Made by a program: the position numbers and the translations under genes
Notes under the pieces: model-generated
Seen by the model: the letters and a program-made list of their open reading frames with translations, nothing else
Database searches by the model: none
What the model was told of the DNA's origin: nothing
Shown here: positions 32,351 through 41,636 of the stretch, one piece after another
Numbering within the stretch: the first letter of the stretch is position 1
Layout: every line of letters starts with the position of its first letter
NCBI GenBank assembly: GCA_963556695.1
Contig: CAUWAG010000020.1
Location: 2,542,001-2,606,000 of the forward strand
From: Anthostomella pinea
Lineage: Eukaryota; Ascomycota; Sordariomycetes; Xylariales; Xylariaceae
Direction: 5' to 3'
Length of the DNA stretch: 64,000 nt

Positions 32351-33538
32351 TCACTCCTGCATCTCCTCATCGCTGTCGTCCTCCCATCCCTCGTCGTCGT
32401 CGTCGTCGTCATCATCAGCTCCAGCTGGTGCCTCGCCGAGCTCCTTGGCAATAGCAGCGAGCAGTTCCTTCGCATGCTCTCCTAACCGGTCGTCTTCGTA
32501 CTCTTGTATTGCGTACAAATGGAGACATTGATTTAGCCACACGCGACTCGAGATCCACGACGCCTTCCACTCCTCCTCGTTCGCCTTCTTCGCTTTCTGC
32601 TTCTCGCCCATCACGTACAGACCCCAGCCGCCAAGATACCAGGTCTCGACGCTCTGGTCGTCCTCGCCGACGAGCCGCTCCAACACCTCGATGGCCTCCT
32701 GCTCCATGTCAACCTCCATCAGCAGACGGGCCAGGGCGACGCGACTGGGAAAGTCGGGCACAGACGGATCCTCGGGCGGCAGGTCTTTCCACAGGTCCAG
32801 ACTCCTCGTGAGCGCCGCCTGCGCGTCCTCGGTCCGCGACTGCGAGATGCGCACGTTGGCCAGCGTCTGCCACGTCTCGGCAAAGTCGGGCGCCACCAGC
32901 GTCGCCTCGGTCGTGAGGGCCTCGCACCGCGCCTCGGCGTCCTCCTCCCACGACAGATCCGTCATGTACACCTCGGCGACGGAGCACAGCGTCATGGCGA
33001 GCTTCTTCTTGAGGTCCTCGAGCGCCGCCGTCGCCTCCCTCTCGTCGTTGCCGCCACTTATTTTCCGCCGCTTATTCGAGCTGCTGTCCTCGAGTGTCTG
33101 GATCTGCAGCTTCAGCGCCGCCGCGCCCTTCTCGAACCACGTCACGCTGTCGCGACCGCCCTCCTCGCTCAGCTGCGCCAGACACAGGAACTTCTCCGGC
33201 CCGCCGCCTATGCTCTCGTCCTTGGCGCCATCCTCGTCGAGCGCGGCCGCGCGCACGAAATACGCCCGCGCCGTCTCCAACGCGCCCATTTCGAGGCTGA
33301 TCTGCCCCGCCAGGTTCAGCGCCGACAGCGCATCGTCGGATCCTGCTGCCGATTGTTCGAGGGCTTTCTCTGCCAGTGTCGCGGCATCCTGGATGTTGCC
33401 TTCTTGTAACTGGTACTCGGCCGCCTTGACGAGGATTTGGGGCGAGCTGGGTTTCGAGTCGCCGCCGCTGTCCTCAGATCGGGTGCCGGCGGCTTTCGCC
33501 CGCTTTTTCGACTTCTTGTCGGGTCGTCGCGGTGCCAT
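32351..33538 (-). CDS. ACL4: TPR assembly chaperone of ribosomal protein L4
   Basis: Homologue of Acl4, the dedicated chaperone that captures nascent Rpl4 and delivers it to pre-60S particles. Predicted single-exon protein of 395 aa. A basic N-terminus (PRRPDKKSKKRAK) is followed by tetratricopeptide repeats, for example ILVKAAEYQLQEGNIQDAAT, then APDFAETWQTLANVRISQSR and EQEAIEVLERLVGEDDQSVE. The conserved C-terminal part contains SVETWYLGGWGLYVMGE. The tail ends in a run of Asp and Glu (DDDDDDDDEGWEDDSDEE). A CGT/TCG microsatellite near 32392-32412 encodes the poly-Asp stretch. Acidic tails are common in ribosomal-protein chaperones. Confidence 0.9.
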   Translation of the reverse strand: MAPRRPDKKSKKRAKAAGTRSEDSGGDSKPSSPQILVKAAEYQLQEGNIQDAATLAEKALEQSAAGSDDALSALNLAGQISLEMGALETARAYFVRAAALDEDGAKDESIGGGPEKFLCLAQLSEEGGRDSVTWFEKGAAALKLQIQTLEDSSSNKRRKISGGNDEREATAALEDLKKKLAMTLCSVAEVYMTDLSWEEDAEARCEALTTEATLVAPDFAETWQTLANVRISQSRTEDAQAALTRSLDLWKDLPPEDPSVPDFPSRVALARLLMEVDMEQEAIEVLERLVGEDDQSVETWYLGGWGLYVMGEKQKAKKANEEEWKASWISSRVWLNQCLHLYAIQEYEDDRLGEHAKELLAAIAKELGEAPAGADDDDDDDDEGWEDDSDEEMQE

Positions 33539-34392
33539 GTTCGATGGTGAAAGCAGGCTGCCGTTTCTTCTGTGACTTGAGAAAAATCAAACAGAGGATA
33601 CGAGGTCGAGTTTGTAATTGTCTTGTACCCAGACGGTGGCGGTGGTCGCAGAGCTGCAGTGATCGATCGCAGAAAAATTATTATCGATAACGACGTAGCC
33701 CGAGTTGGCGTCCCACCAGTCTTGGTGGGCTGTGTGAAGTGTGGGGCTTCCGCTCGGTGCTCATCGCGGGGCATTCAGTGTCCTGTGGGTGCCTCTCACT
33801 TCTTACAGTACGCGGCTTCATGTTATGAGAAGAGATCCCAAGTCGCAAACTCACGGTGTTACGTGAAGAGCCACACAAAGGTCAAAGTCCGTTATTTTCC
33901 AACTTCCAAAAGCGTGCCTTGGAAAACGAACATAATTGGCACATTGCCTTGGGTCTTTAGTACCTTCCCAGGTGGGAACAAAAGACCTGCATGGGCAGCT
34001 CCGACTACTGGAGGACTCGGCTGCACATGTGATTATGGTCTCAACCCATGCCTGAACCCATGTCTGAAGTCATGTTTGAACTATGGGATGCGTATGCCAT
34101 GCTCATTCCTCTTGAGGTATCTCCTCCCCGAAACTAGGTATATCATCATTATCCCTTATATGTCAGCATTGCCATTATAGCCGTGCCGATGGGCCGCCCG
34201 AAACACCCCTGAGGTGTGCCTTTCTGGTCGCCTGAACCGTTCATCTATGAGCTCGTAGAGCACCGTAGTGAGCGACGTAATGAAAATGTCTAACCAGGGT
34301 CAAGCGATCGCTCTGACATCATGATGCCCCAACCTCCAAATGAACCATACGCCAAGAAACCATGCATTCATCAATGTTGCTCCCGAGAAGAA
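33539..34392. other. Intergenic, no gene recognised
   Basis: About 850 bp. The plus-strand frame 33623-34180 has no recognisable domain and crosses the ACL4 promoter. I see only intergenic sequence. Confidence 0.4.
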
Positions 34393-35327
34393 TCATTGCA
34401 TCTCCTCTCCCTCTAGTATTACGGCGGACTTTGGCCGCTCCATGGGGCTCAATTCGGCTCCTCCACCACTCTGCGCTCTCTTCCGGCCGGGAATGAAGCG
34501 TGACATTCCCTGAGCTGGGTTGCTGAGTTCCTGCGAGTCGGAGAATTTGGCGAAGAAACCCCTCTTCTTGGGCTGTTGCTGGTTTTGCTTTTGCTCGTCA
34601 TTCAATCCGACATCTTCGAACCCTTCCTCTTCGGTTGGCGGTTCCCTGTCGAACGAGCGATCTCTAACGGATGTTCTTGGGATTCGGGGGAAACGCGCAG
34701 AGTCGAGACTTTGACGAGGGATGTCGTGGACCAGGACTGGGGATCTGGCTGAGATGTCCTGGAGAAAGGCTCAGTCAGCAGGGACGCAGCGGCAGTGCTG
34801 AAGGCCAATGCGACTTACGAATGATCGACGGTACGAGTCGAATGACTCTCGCGAGATGGAGAAGTGTTCAATGTCGCCAATACTGCTGCGCGTGTCCGTC
34901 GAAGTGCGGGACACGGCAGCAGGCTGTCTTGGCCACAGGCCTTTCTCTTCGATTGGCGAAGGCTGCAGTTTGACTGGTAAGTAGGAAGAACAGAACAGAA
35001 CAGCACAGATCAGAGTGCATTGGATGTATACGGCATACCGGAAGATAGACTCCGCTGTCATTGACCACTTTGTGTTCAATAATGGTTAGCCCATGGGTTC
35101 TTGGTATTGCGTCGACTCGGCGCAAACCCACCACTCATCTTGTAGTCGCCGTTGTCCTGGCTCCTGCCGCTGCGGATGCTCCACGCCGACGACGCCCGTG
35201 ACCCGACGGTGTCAACTCTCTCGAAGCCGGCAGAGGCATCCTTGGGGCTCAAGAGTCCGGGTCGGATGTTTTCGTCGTTGACCTCGAGGGCGCCGGGGCG
35301 CTTGGCAAAGGGATTGCGAATCGGCAT
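34393..35327 (-). CDS. Unknown hydrophilic protein with 29-nt microexon
   Basis: Predicted 244 aa, exons 35327-35132, 35067-35039 (29 nt), 34962-34819 and 34758-34393. I do not recognise the family. The N-terminus reads MPIRNPFAKRPGALEVNDEN, and the microexon supplies the core of SVVNDSGVYLP. The third exon gives SPIEEKGLWPRQP. The protein is rich in Ser, Arg and Pro with many RxxS-type sites (SRTSTDTRSS, SRESFDSYRRSF, PRTSVRDRSFDR), so it is probably a phosphorylated, disordered regulator. There is no signal peptide or membrane segment. Exon joins were picked by GT/AG ends and frame; exon 3 uses a CTGCAG acceptor rather than the upstream TTACCAG because only the former keeps the frame. Confidence 0.65.
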
Positions 35328-36745
35328 GGTCGGATGCGTTGAAAGTGATGGAGCGGTCTAAGGATTGTTGATTTGCGGGTTGTCTATGTAAACGCAACAA
35401 CAAGCAAAGTCAAAGTCACAGGTCGTATTGTTGGTATTGTTGATGTTGTTGTATAGGACAACTTGGAAGTTAGTCGGTCGCAGATAGAAGGTGAAGGTTG
35501 GAGGGACCATCCGTGGGGTTAAGTCTTGGTTAAGCGTCCAAGGATAGGGCGCCCCGGGGTGGCAGTGGTGTGGGCAGTGGTGGGCAGTGGTGGCATGGGA
35601 TTGGGCTGGATGGGGATTTGGATTTCTCGAATGGGCAGGGAATAAGTGGGAACCGTCAGCACGAGTCCGAGTCCAGCGATCCACTGTGAGTTTAACTCCT
35701 TGCGCCGTCGCCATTGCTAAACCTCGGATGGTCCGGGCGACAACGCATCTGGCAGATCAAATGCCCACTTCGGCACCATTTTTTTCCCTTTCATCGAATG
35801 ATCGACCTCGGACCTGCATTGTGACCGCTGAGTTGGATCTCCGATTGTGCAAAATGCCGAGGATCCGGCCCTCAGCACAATCACTTGGCACAATCACTTG
35901 TCACAATGTTCGAGGTGTCCCCCAGATTCGTTGAGGTCATTGACAGGTCACCACCTGCACCGGCAGACAGGTCACACACAGTCCCGGCGCCAACCTGCTG
36001 AACTACCGTAGCGTACTCGAACCGAGGTTTCAAAAAGTCTGACGTGCAAACACCCGCCGTTGCTCGTCGTCCCGGATAAAGCGTCGGGCAGTCCCTTGGT
36101 TCTACAGTACCTAGGGGGATATTCTCGGTCCGCCACCGCACTTCGAAATAGAACGCCTGTTGGTTTTTGGCTGGAAGGATTCACACCGTCAGTCATGGAG
36201 TCATGGTGACTCGGTGAGGTCAATTGTGAATGGCTGGAAAGAGCTCGTCAGGTACCAGCGATTGGCCCTTGCACCCTTAAATACCTAGTAAGCGAAAGCG
36301 AACCTGTAATACAACACGTGCTGACATGGTGACTTACCTGCGCTCCTTTTATGACTCCTGGCCCTCGAAAAGGCAAATGCTCTTGATCGATTTCGTCAAA
36401 TGCCATCATTCCCAGATCAATACTCATCGGCTATTGCTACGTAGCCCCTTTAGCATACGACTTCATTTGGAGATGATCTGCGAGCTCCCGGTCATCTGAG
36501 TCGTGAGCGCATTTGTAGTTGGATCGACTCCCCGCAACCGGAGTGCCAAGATACAAACGGTTTCGAGGTAAGTACATCTCAATGGCGTTCCTGAGGGGCG
36601 CCTCGAGTTTGTGCATAGTGAACGCGGGTTTCCATTCGACAAACGACCCAACTCATATCACTCTTCGCGGTAAGGAATCTTGTGGTCAGAATTATGCTTG
36701 GCTGAATATTACCCGCCTTTTATCAAGAAACGCTGGTCCTTGTCC
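35328..36745. other. Intergenic, no gene recognised
   Basis: About 1.4 kb. It contains a GGGCAGTGGTG-type direct repeat near 35558-35592 and a CACAATCACTTG direct repeat near 35877-35900. No coding gene is supported. Confidence 0.4.
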
Positions 36746-37600
36746 TTAGTTGAAGACAACGGTCTTGTGCTGGTTCAGGAACACCCTCTTCTCGCTCCAC
36801 CACTTGACCGCCGCCGCCAACACCTGACTCTCAACGTTGCTGCCCTCCTCGACCAACTCCTTTGCGCTCATGGCGTGGTCGACACGCGCAACCCTCTGCT
36901 CAATAATAGGGCCCTCGTCCAGGTCCGCCGTCACAAAGTGCGCCGTCGCACCGATGATCTTGACGCCGCGGTCGAATGCCTGATGGTACGGCTTGGCCCC
37001 CTTGAACGACGGCAGGAAGCTGTGGTGGATGTTGATGATCTTTCCGCTCATCGCCTCGCACAGGCCGGGGCTCAGGACTTGCATGTAGCGTGCCAGCACC
37101 ACGAGCTCGATGTTGTTATGCTTGATGAGGTCCAGTATCTGCCGCTCCTGCTCCAGCTTCGTGTCCTTTGTCACTGGCAGGTGGTGGAACTCGATGCCGT
37201 AGCTCTCGGCCAGGGTCTTGAATTCCGGATGGTTGGACACGATGATGGGGATCTCGATGCCGAGTTGATTCGTCTTGGTCCTGAACAGGAGGTCGTTCAG
37301 GCAGTGACCGATCTTTGACACCATGATCAAAACCCTTGGTTTTCGACTCGCCGGTCTTAATTCGTATTGATCCATCTCCAATTCTGCCGAAAGCTTCTTC
37401 AGGGGCTCATCGAGCTTTTCGACCGAATCTGCCTGGCCGAAGTGTACCCTCATGAAAAATTTCTGCGAATTCTTGTCCGAGAACTGTCGAAGGTCGAGGA
37501 TGTTGAAGCCATGATCGGCTAGTAATCCAGTCACGGCGTGGACAATGCCAGGCTTGTCCGGGCATGAAAGCGTGAGGATATGGTCATCATTGGCAGGCAT
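36746..37600 (-). CDS. purU: Formyltetrahydrofolate deformylase
   Basis: Hydrolyses 10-formyl-tetrahydrofolate to formate and tetrahydrofolate, balancing one-carbon pools. Predicted single-exon protein of 284 aa. Residues 1-85 are an ACT regulatory domain (LTLSCPDKPGIVHAVTGLL, FNILDLRQFSDKNSQKFFMR). The rest is a formyl-transferase-fold catalytic domain, with VLIMVSKIGHCLNDLLFR, the catalytic NIHHSFLPSFKGAKPYHQAF and the conserved Asp in TADLDEGPII. Length matches bacterial PurU. The gene has no intron and resembles bacterial PurU closely; such genes occur in many Pezizomycotina, so an old bacterial origin is possible but not shown here. The Met at 37600 starts directly before the ACT domain and is preferred over 37636. 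Confidence 0.95.
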   Translation of the reverse strand: MPANDDHILTLSCPDKPGIVHAVTGLLADHGFNILDLRQFSDKNSQKFFMRVHFGQADSVEKLDEPLKKLSAELEMDQYELRPASRKPRVLIMVSKIGHCLNDLLFRTKTNQLGIEIPIIVSNHPEFKTLAESYGIEFHHLPVTKDTKLEQERQILDLIKHNNIELVVLARYMQVLSPGLCEAMSGKIINIHHSFLPSFKGAKPYHQAFDRGVKIIGATAHFVTADLDEGPIIEQRVARVDHAMSAKELVEEGSNVESQVLAAAVKWWSEKRVFLNQHKTVVFN

Positions 37601-38115
37601 CTTGTCGGTTTCTCGTATGCAGACAGGTGATATCAACTCTACTTTTTGCAGCCTAGGTGTGACTACTGTTTCTTCATCATTGACACATCGACATCTGAAA
37701 GTTTTCTACTTCGGCTGTAAATCGGCTTCGGGATTAGCGCATACACATAGTGCACTTAGAGGGGCCAAGCATGCAAGCAAGACCCGGCTATTCTCATTAG
37801 CAATGTCTTTGTCTTGGGGAGCTGTCCTTCTCCGCATCACGAAACTATGGGAAGGTTCGTGAGATTATCGTCGATGGATACGCTGAAAACAGCACCAAGG
37901 CGGTGCTGCAACCTCGACTGAGCTCTCTTCGTCTCTTTGCTCTATTTTTTAGGATATTGCTGTCTCTTGGAGATGCACTGAGCGTCGGTTTGCGTTCATC
38001 CGAGAACATCTACAGCATCTCTTGCCCACCGGGCATCTTGTGAGCGGCCCACCGGCGTCGTCACCAACCGCGCGGGCGCGCCGTGGGAGAGCACGACTGT
38101 TGATCAGGTGAGATA
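37601..38115. other. PurU upstream region
   Basis: About 500 bp with no gene recognised. It includes the PurU promoter. Confidence 0.35.
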
Positions 38116-38499
38116 TTGCAGCTTGACGCTTATGTTATCGCCGTCAAGAAGGGGCTGAGGAGGTCACGTAGTAGGGAAGATCTCATGGCCGTGCTTGATC
38201 TTTGGAGCGGCGACGAGGACGAACAAAAGCTGGCGACGTATAAGCAGAAGACTGTTATGAGCCGCGGTACGAAGGGACTGGCTGCCGTCAACGTAGCCCA
38301 TTCGGTTTTCAAAGACCCTCTCTCTGAGACAGGCAAGAGAAAGTTAAGCAAGAGAAAACCGGTAGAGAAGCTGAGCGGCCCCGGGAGAGTGAATAGGAGG
38401 AAAGTAGCTTCGAGGTGGACGATAAGGAGTATATCGAAGAAACTACGTCGAGAGAGTATTTATAAGCAGAGCTCTCAAGAGAACAGCGATGCTTCATAG
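38116..38499 (+). CDS. Unassigned basic ORF (doubtful)
   Basis: Open frame of 127 codons coding for a very basic, hydrophilic protein (KKGLRRSRSRED near the start, RRKVASRWTIRSISKKLRR near the end). I recognise no domain, and neither flank shows a clear promoter or splice sites. It may be a chance ORF or a remnant of a larger gene. Confidence 0.2.
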   Translation: MQLDAYVIAVKKGLRRSRSREDLMAVLDLWSGDEDEQKLATYKQKTVMSRGTKGLAAVNVAHSVFKDPLSETGKRKLSKRKPVEKLSGPGRVNRRKVASRWTIRSISKKLRRESIYKQSSQENSDAS

Positions 38500-38668
38500 A
38501 CAAGCCCCTCCACCCACAGGCCCTCTCCCAAAGGCGCGCTCAAGAGGGCGCTCCGGCTTATTAATTGCGATACTCCTTGTGTTGTGCTTCTTCGCCTGTG
38601 TGACGGTGTACCGTAGGCTTAGGTATCGTTGAAGGAAGCGGACAGTCACGGCTACCTCTTGGGGCGGG

Positions 38669-38875
38669 ATGTTGTCAAGGCGGTTTTTTGTGACTTCCCT
38701 TGTGATCATCGCTACCCTTCTCGCAGATTCGCAGCTTGTCACCTCCGCCACTTGTCACCTCCGCACCGCCGGTCGTCGGCTTGGCGCTCGTTCTCTCAAC
38801 GGTAAGAGGGCGATGCCGCCAACATCTTTGAAAGCTGCTGACAAACTGCAAAAGTCGGATCCCTTTGTCCTGTGA
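38669..38875 (+). CDS. Unassigned 68-aa ORF with signal-peptide-like start (doubtful)
   Basis: The first 27 residues (MLSRRFFVTSLVIIATLLAD, then SQLVTSA) have the form of a secretory signal peptide: basic n-region, hydrophobic core and small residues before a possible cleavage site. The remaining about 41 residues are basic, with one Cys. This could be a small secreted peptide or chance. No TATA box or leader stands out. Confidence 0.2.
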   Translation: MLSRRFFVTSLVIIATLLADSQLVTSATCHLRTAGRRLGARSLNGKRAMPPTSLKAADKLQKSDPFVL

Positions 38876-39214
38876 CCTTCGTCCTTACAACACCCATAAG
38901 CGCGGACACTTCATCAGCCTTGCAGCGTGGTTTGTCTACACGGCCGTGACCGTAAATATTGGCATGTATTCGCGGAAAACTGACGAGATGACCGTCAACG
39001 TCTGGAGTGAGTGCTGACTCGCGGAAGTTTATAACGGCATGCGAGAGCCGAGAGGGTGCGTCATGATGATGTTCCTGGTTAAGATAAAAGGTAACCCGCG
39101 AAAAGGGCGGAAGGGGGGTAGGCTTTATACTACCAAAGCTCCTACGGCCGTCTTCTTTTGAGTCAGATCCTCGATACTTACCTTGGTCCTCTCCAGCGAT
39201 CGCTGTCTTTCAAT
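38876..39214. other. Upstream region of metallo-beta-lactamase gene
   Basis: About 340 bp without a gene. The segment before 39215 is CT-rich and ends in a good start context (TTTCAATATGG). Confidence 0.4.
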
Positions 39215-40422
39215 ATGGCGCAAGGGTACGTGGTCCCGCCCAAGCAACCACCTCAGCTCAACATACCAAAGTCGGACGTTACGGTAAAGGTCTCATGTGT
39301 CGACAGGTAAGCCATACGCCACCTCCACAACTGGACCAAAGCACGATGCCAACCTCAACCTAGCACATCCCGTCTGGATCTAGGGCCCCTTGGACCTTTC
39401 CTCCAACCCGACTACACCGGCCGAAACAAGCTCCTCGGCCCGGCACTTTCCTTTCTGATAGAGCACCCACAGCGCAAACCCGTCCTCTTCGACCTCGCCA
39501 TCCGCAAAGACTTCCATGTCCTGCCTTCCTACCCCAAATTTGTAGAGATGAAATGGGGCATCCACGTCGACAAAGACGTCTCCACCATTCTCAAGGAGAA
39601 CGGCGTCGATGTCGACGGTGGCGCCATCCAATCCATCATCTGGAGCCATCACCATTGGGACCATGTTGGCAACCCAACGCTCTTCCCGGGAAGCACTGAG
39701 TTGGTCGTAGGTCCAGGTTCCAAGGACATGTACTTGCCCGGATACCTTGAGAGACAAGATTCAATCCTTATGGCTACCGACTTCGAAGGCCGCAATGTCC
39801 GCGAACTCAGTTTCGACGACTCCTTCAAGATCGGCCGCTTCAGAGCCTTTGACTTCTTTGGCGACGGCAGCTTTTACCTCCTCGACACCCCCGGGCATAG
39901 TGTCGGCCATATGTGCGGCCTCGCCCGGACATCCACGCACCCGGATACGTTCATCTTCATGGGTGGAGATGCTTCGCATCACGGCGGAGAATTCAGACCT
40001 ACAGACTACTCACCTCTACCCAAGGAGCTGAACCCGATGCCTCCCAGACGGAGGAACCAAGGTATCTGCCCAGGACACCTCTTGCAGGACATCAACCCTC
40101 AGAAGTCAGCAGCGAAGCCTTTCTACTACACTACGAAGAGCTTTGCGCATGATAAGCCGGCAGCGGACTGACGATTGATGGGCTAGGGGAGTTCGATGCG
40201 CACGAGAAAGTGCTATTGCTGATGGCGCATGATGATTCCGTAATCGATCCGCCGCAGTCCGATTTCTACCCCAAGACGATGAATTATTGGTATGAGAAGG
40301 GTGTCGGGAAGAGAGTGAAGTGGCTTTTCTTGGGTGACTTTGAGGGCGTTGTGAAGGCGAACCAGAGAGGCGAGGAGGTGTTTACTTGGGGTGAGCATTC
40401 TTCTTGGGACTATTACGGATAG
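39215..40422 (+). pseudogene. Metallo-beta-lactamase-fold hydrolase, frameshifted near C-terminus
   Basis: Relative of the fungal lactonase-like metallo-beta-lactamase family. Exons are 39215-39306 and 39364 onward. After splicing, the start reads MAQGYVVPPKQPPQLNIPKS and continues VKVSCVDSTSRLDLGP. The metal site SHHHWDHVGNP (HxHxDH), the second His region LLDTPGHSVGHMCGL, and the Asp/His region FMGGDASHHGGEFRP are intact. The frame then stops at TGA 40169-40171 (299 codons). A second frame continues at once with TIDGLGEFDAHEKVLLLMAHDD and DFYPKTMNYW to 40422, the expected family C-terminus. One base inserted in GACTGACG near 40169 would join the two. Catalytic residues lie upstream of the break, so a shortened product might still fold. 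Sequencing error is equally possible. Confidence 0.8.
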
Positions 40423-40838
40423 CGCTGATGGACAATTCAGGGGACAGGAGTGCTCTTAACGAGGGCTGACGTGGATTTGATCATGTGGAAACCAGTCTGC
40501 AGTGCAATAGTGATGCAACAAGCATGAAGTCGGCTGTCTAGTGAAACTTCCAACCTTTGGAGCAGCCGCGGCCCGCGGGTCGACCTTGATCTTCTCCCCC
40601 AAGGTGAACACGCCTGCGCCGCTGAGCGGCAGCTCATTACTCTGCGAACGAGGGCTTTGCCGTGCCAAGCTAACGGTGTCCATAAGGCATAGAACTAAAA
40701 ATAGTTCTTGACCCAGTTCTTTATATTAAGGTATTGTTCTCTGCGGTGTTTCTCAATCACCTACGTAAACAGAACTGATAGACTTGTACCATCGATACCT
40801 CCACGAAAGCCGTTCTCGCTATAATAAGCTCCGCGACC
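40423..40838. other. Intergenic, no gene recognised
   Basis: 416 bp between the lactonase-like gene and the next ORF. The last 100 bp are AT-richer and look like a promoter/leader. Confidence 0.4.
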
Positions 40839-41636
40839 ATGCAGTCTCACGCACCTCCAGAGTATGATGACACGCCTCCAAGATATGATGCCAGCCAAGC
40901 CTCACAAAACAATCCGTCCTGGCCGTATCGCCCTTTCCCTCCGGTGGTGAATGCTTACTACAAGATGAAAGCGACATTCACGTTCCATCTCGGCGACGAA
41001 AGCGACCGCGAGATGTTCGCCGTCAGAGCACACACAGGTCTGGCAGGCGGCGGACCGGGCAGACCGGGAATCACAATACACAACGGACCTACCGACAAAC
41101 ACCCGTTGCTCGCTGCGGCCGGGCAGGAAGGCGGACTCAGCCCCTACAGCGTCATCTCGCTGCCGCCGTTCCCGGGGTCTTCCGACAACCTCAGCACCGA
41201 GACTATGCGCGCCGCCATGAGGAGGGCCTGTCTCACGTACCGGTTCACCATTGAAGTGGGCGAGAGCCCGGCGTGGCAGCGACAGGAGTTTGAGTGGCGG
41301 AAGTGCGAGGGCGGCGAGGGGAACGAACTCTTCGACTCCCCATTCACGTGCTGGTTCAAGCTCGTGAAACGGTCTGAGCAGGGTGGTGCTGCTGCTGAGA
41401 GTAAAGCTCTGGACGAGGGTGGTCATATTGGCCCGAATAGTCAGGGCGACGTGGTGGTCGCAGCGCTGGGGTGGCATGGGACCTGGACGATGACGCCGTT
41501 TAGACTACAGTTCATGGGCACTGGGCTGACGGGTGTGTTCGGGCGGCGGTGGGCGCTGATGGTGATTGCCACGGCTCTGAGACTCTGGACACTCAAGTAC
41601 CAAAAGACGAGGTTCGGTACTGAGTTTGTCTCTTGA
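40839..41636 (+). CDS. Unknown cytosolic protein (possible LURP1/tubby-like fold)
   Basis: Single-exon ORF of 265 aa. The N-terminus is Pro/Tyr-rich (PPEYDDTPPRYDASQ), including PPxY-type motifs that can bind WW domains of Rsp5-like ubiquitin ligases. The rest is a beta-rich domain with alternating hydrophobic strands (FTFHLGDESDREMFAVRAHT, ITIHNGPTDKHPLLAAAGQE, YRFTIEVGESPAWQRQEFEW, CWFKLVKRS). This reads like a phospholipid-scramblase/LURP1-type barrel, but I cannot confirm that. There is no signal peptide or membrane anchor. A 3' WALMVIATALRLW segment is hydrophobic and may be the central helix of such a barrel. Confidence 0.6.
   Translation: MQSHAPPEYDDTPPRYDASQASQNNPSWPYRPFPPVVNAYYKMKATFTFHLGDESDREMFAVRAHTGLAGGGPGRPGITIHNGPTDKHPLLAAAGQEGGLSPYSVISLPPFPGSSDNLSTETMRAAMRRACLTYRFTIEVGESPAWQRQEFEWRKCEGGEGNELFDSPFTCWFKLVKRSEQGGAAAESKALDEGGHIGPNSQGDVVVAALGWHGTWTMTPFRLQFMGTGLTGVFGRRWALMVIATALRLWTLKYQKTRFGTEFVS

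Noticed and set aside
32691..33575. 294-codon plus-strand ORF over ACL4
   Set aside because: Antisense of the TPR protein. Ser/Ala-rich composition reflects the opposite strand's codon bias.
36746..37600. Recent horizontal transfer of purU from bacteria
   Set aside because: The gene lacks introns and looks bacterial in family, but base composition matches its neighbours, and such genes are common in filamentous fungi. Nothing in the window shows a recent transfer.
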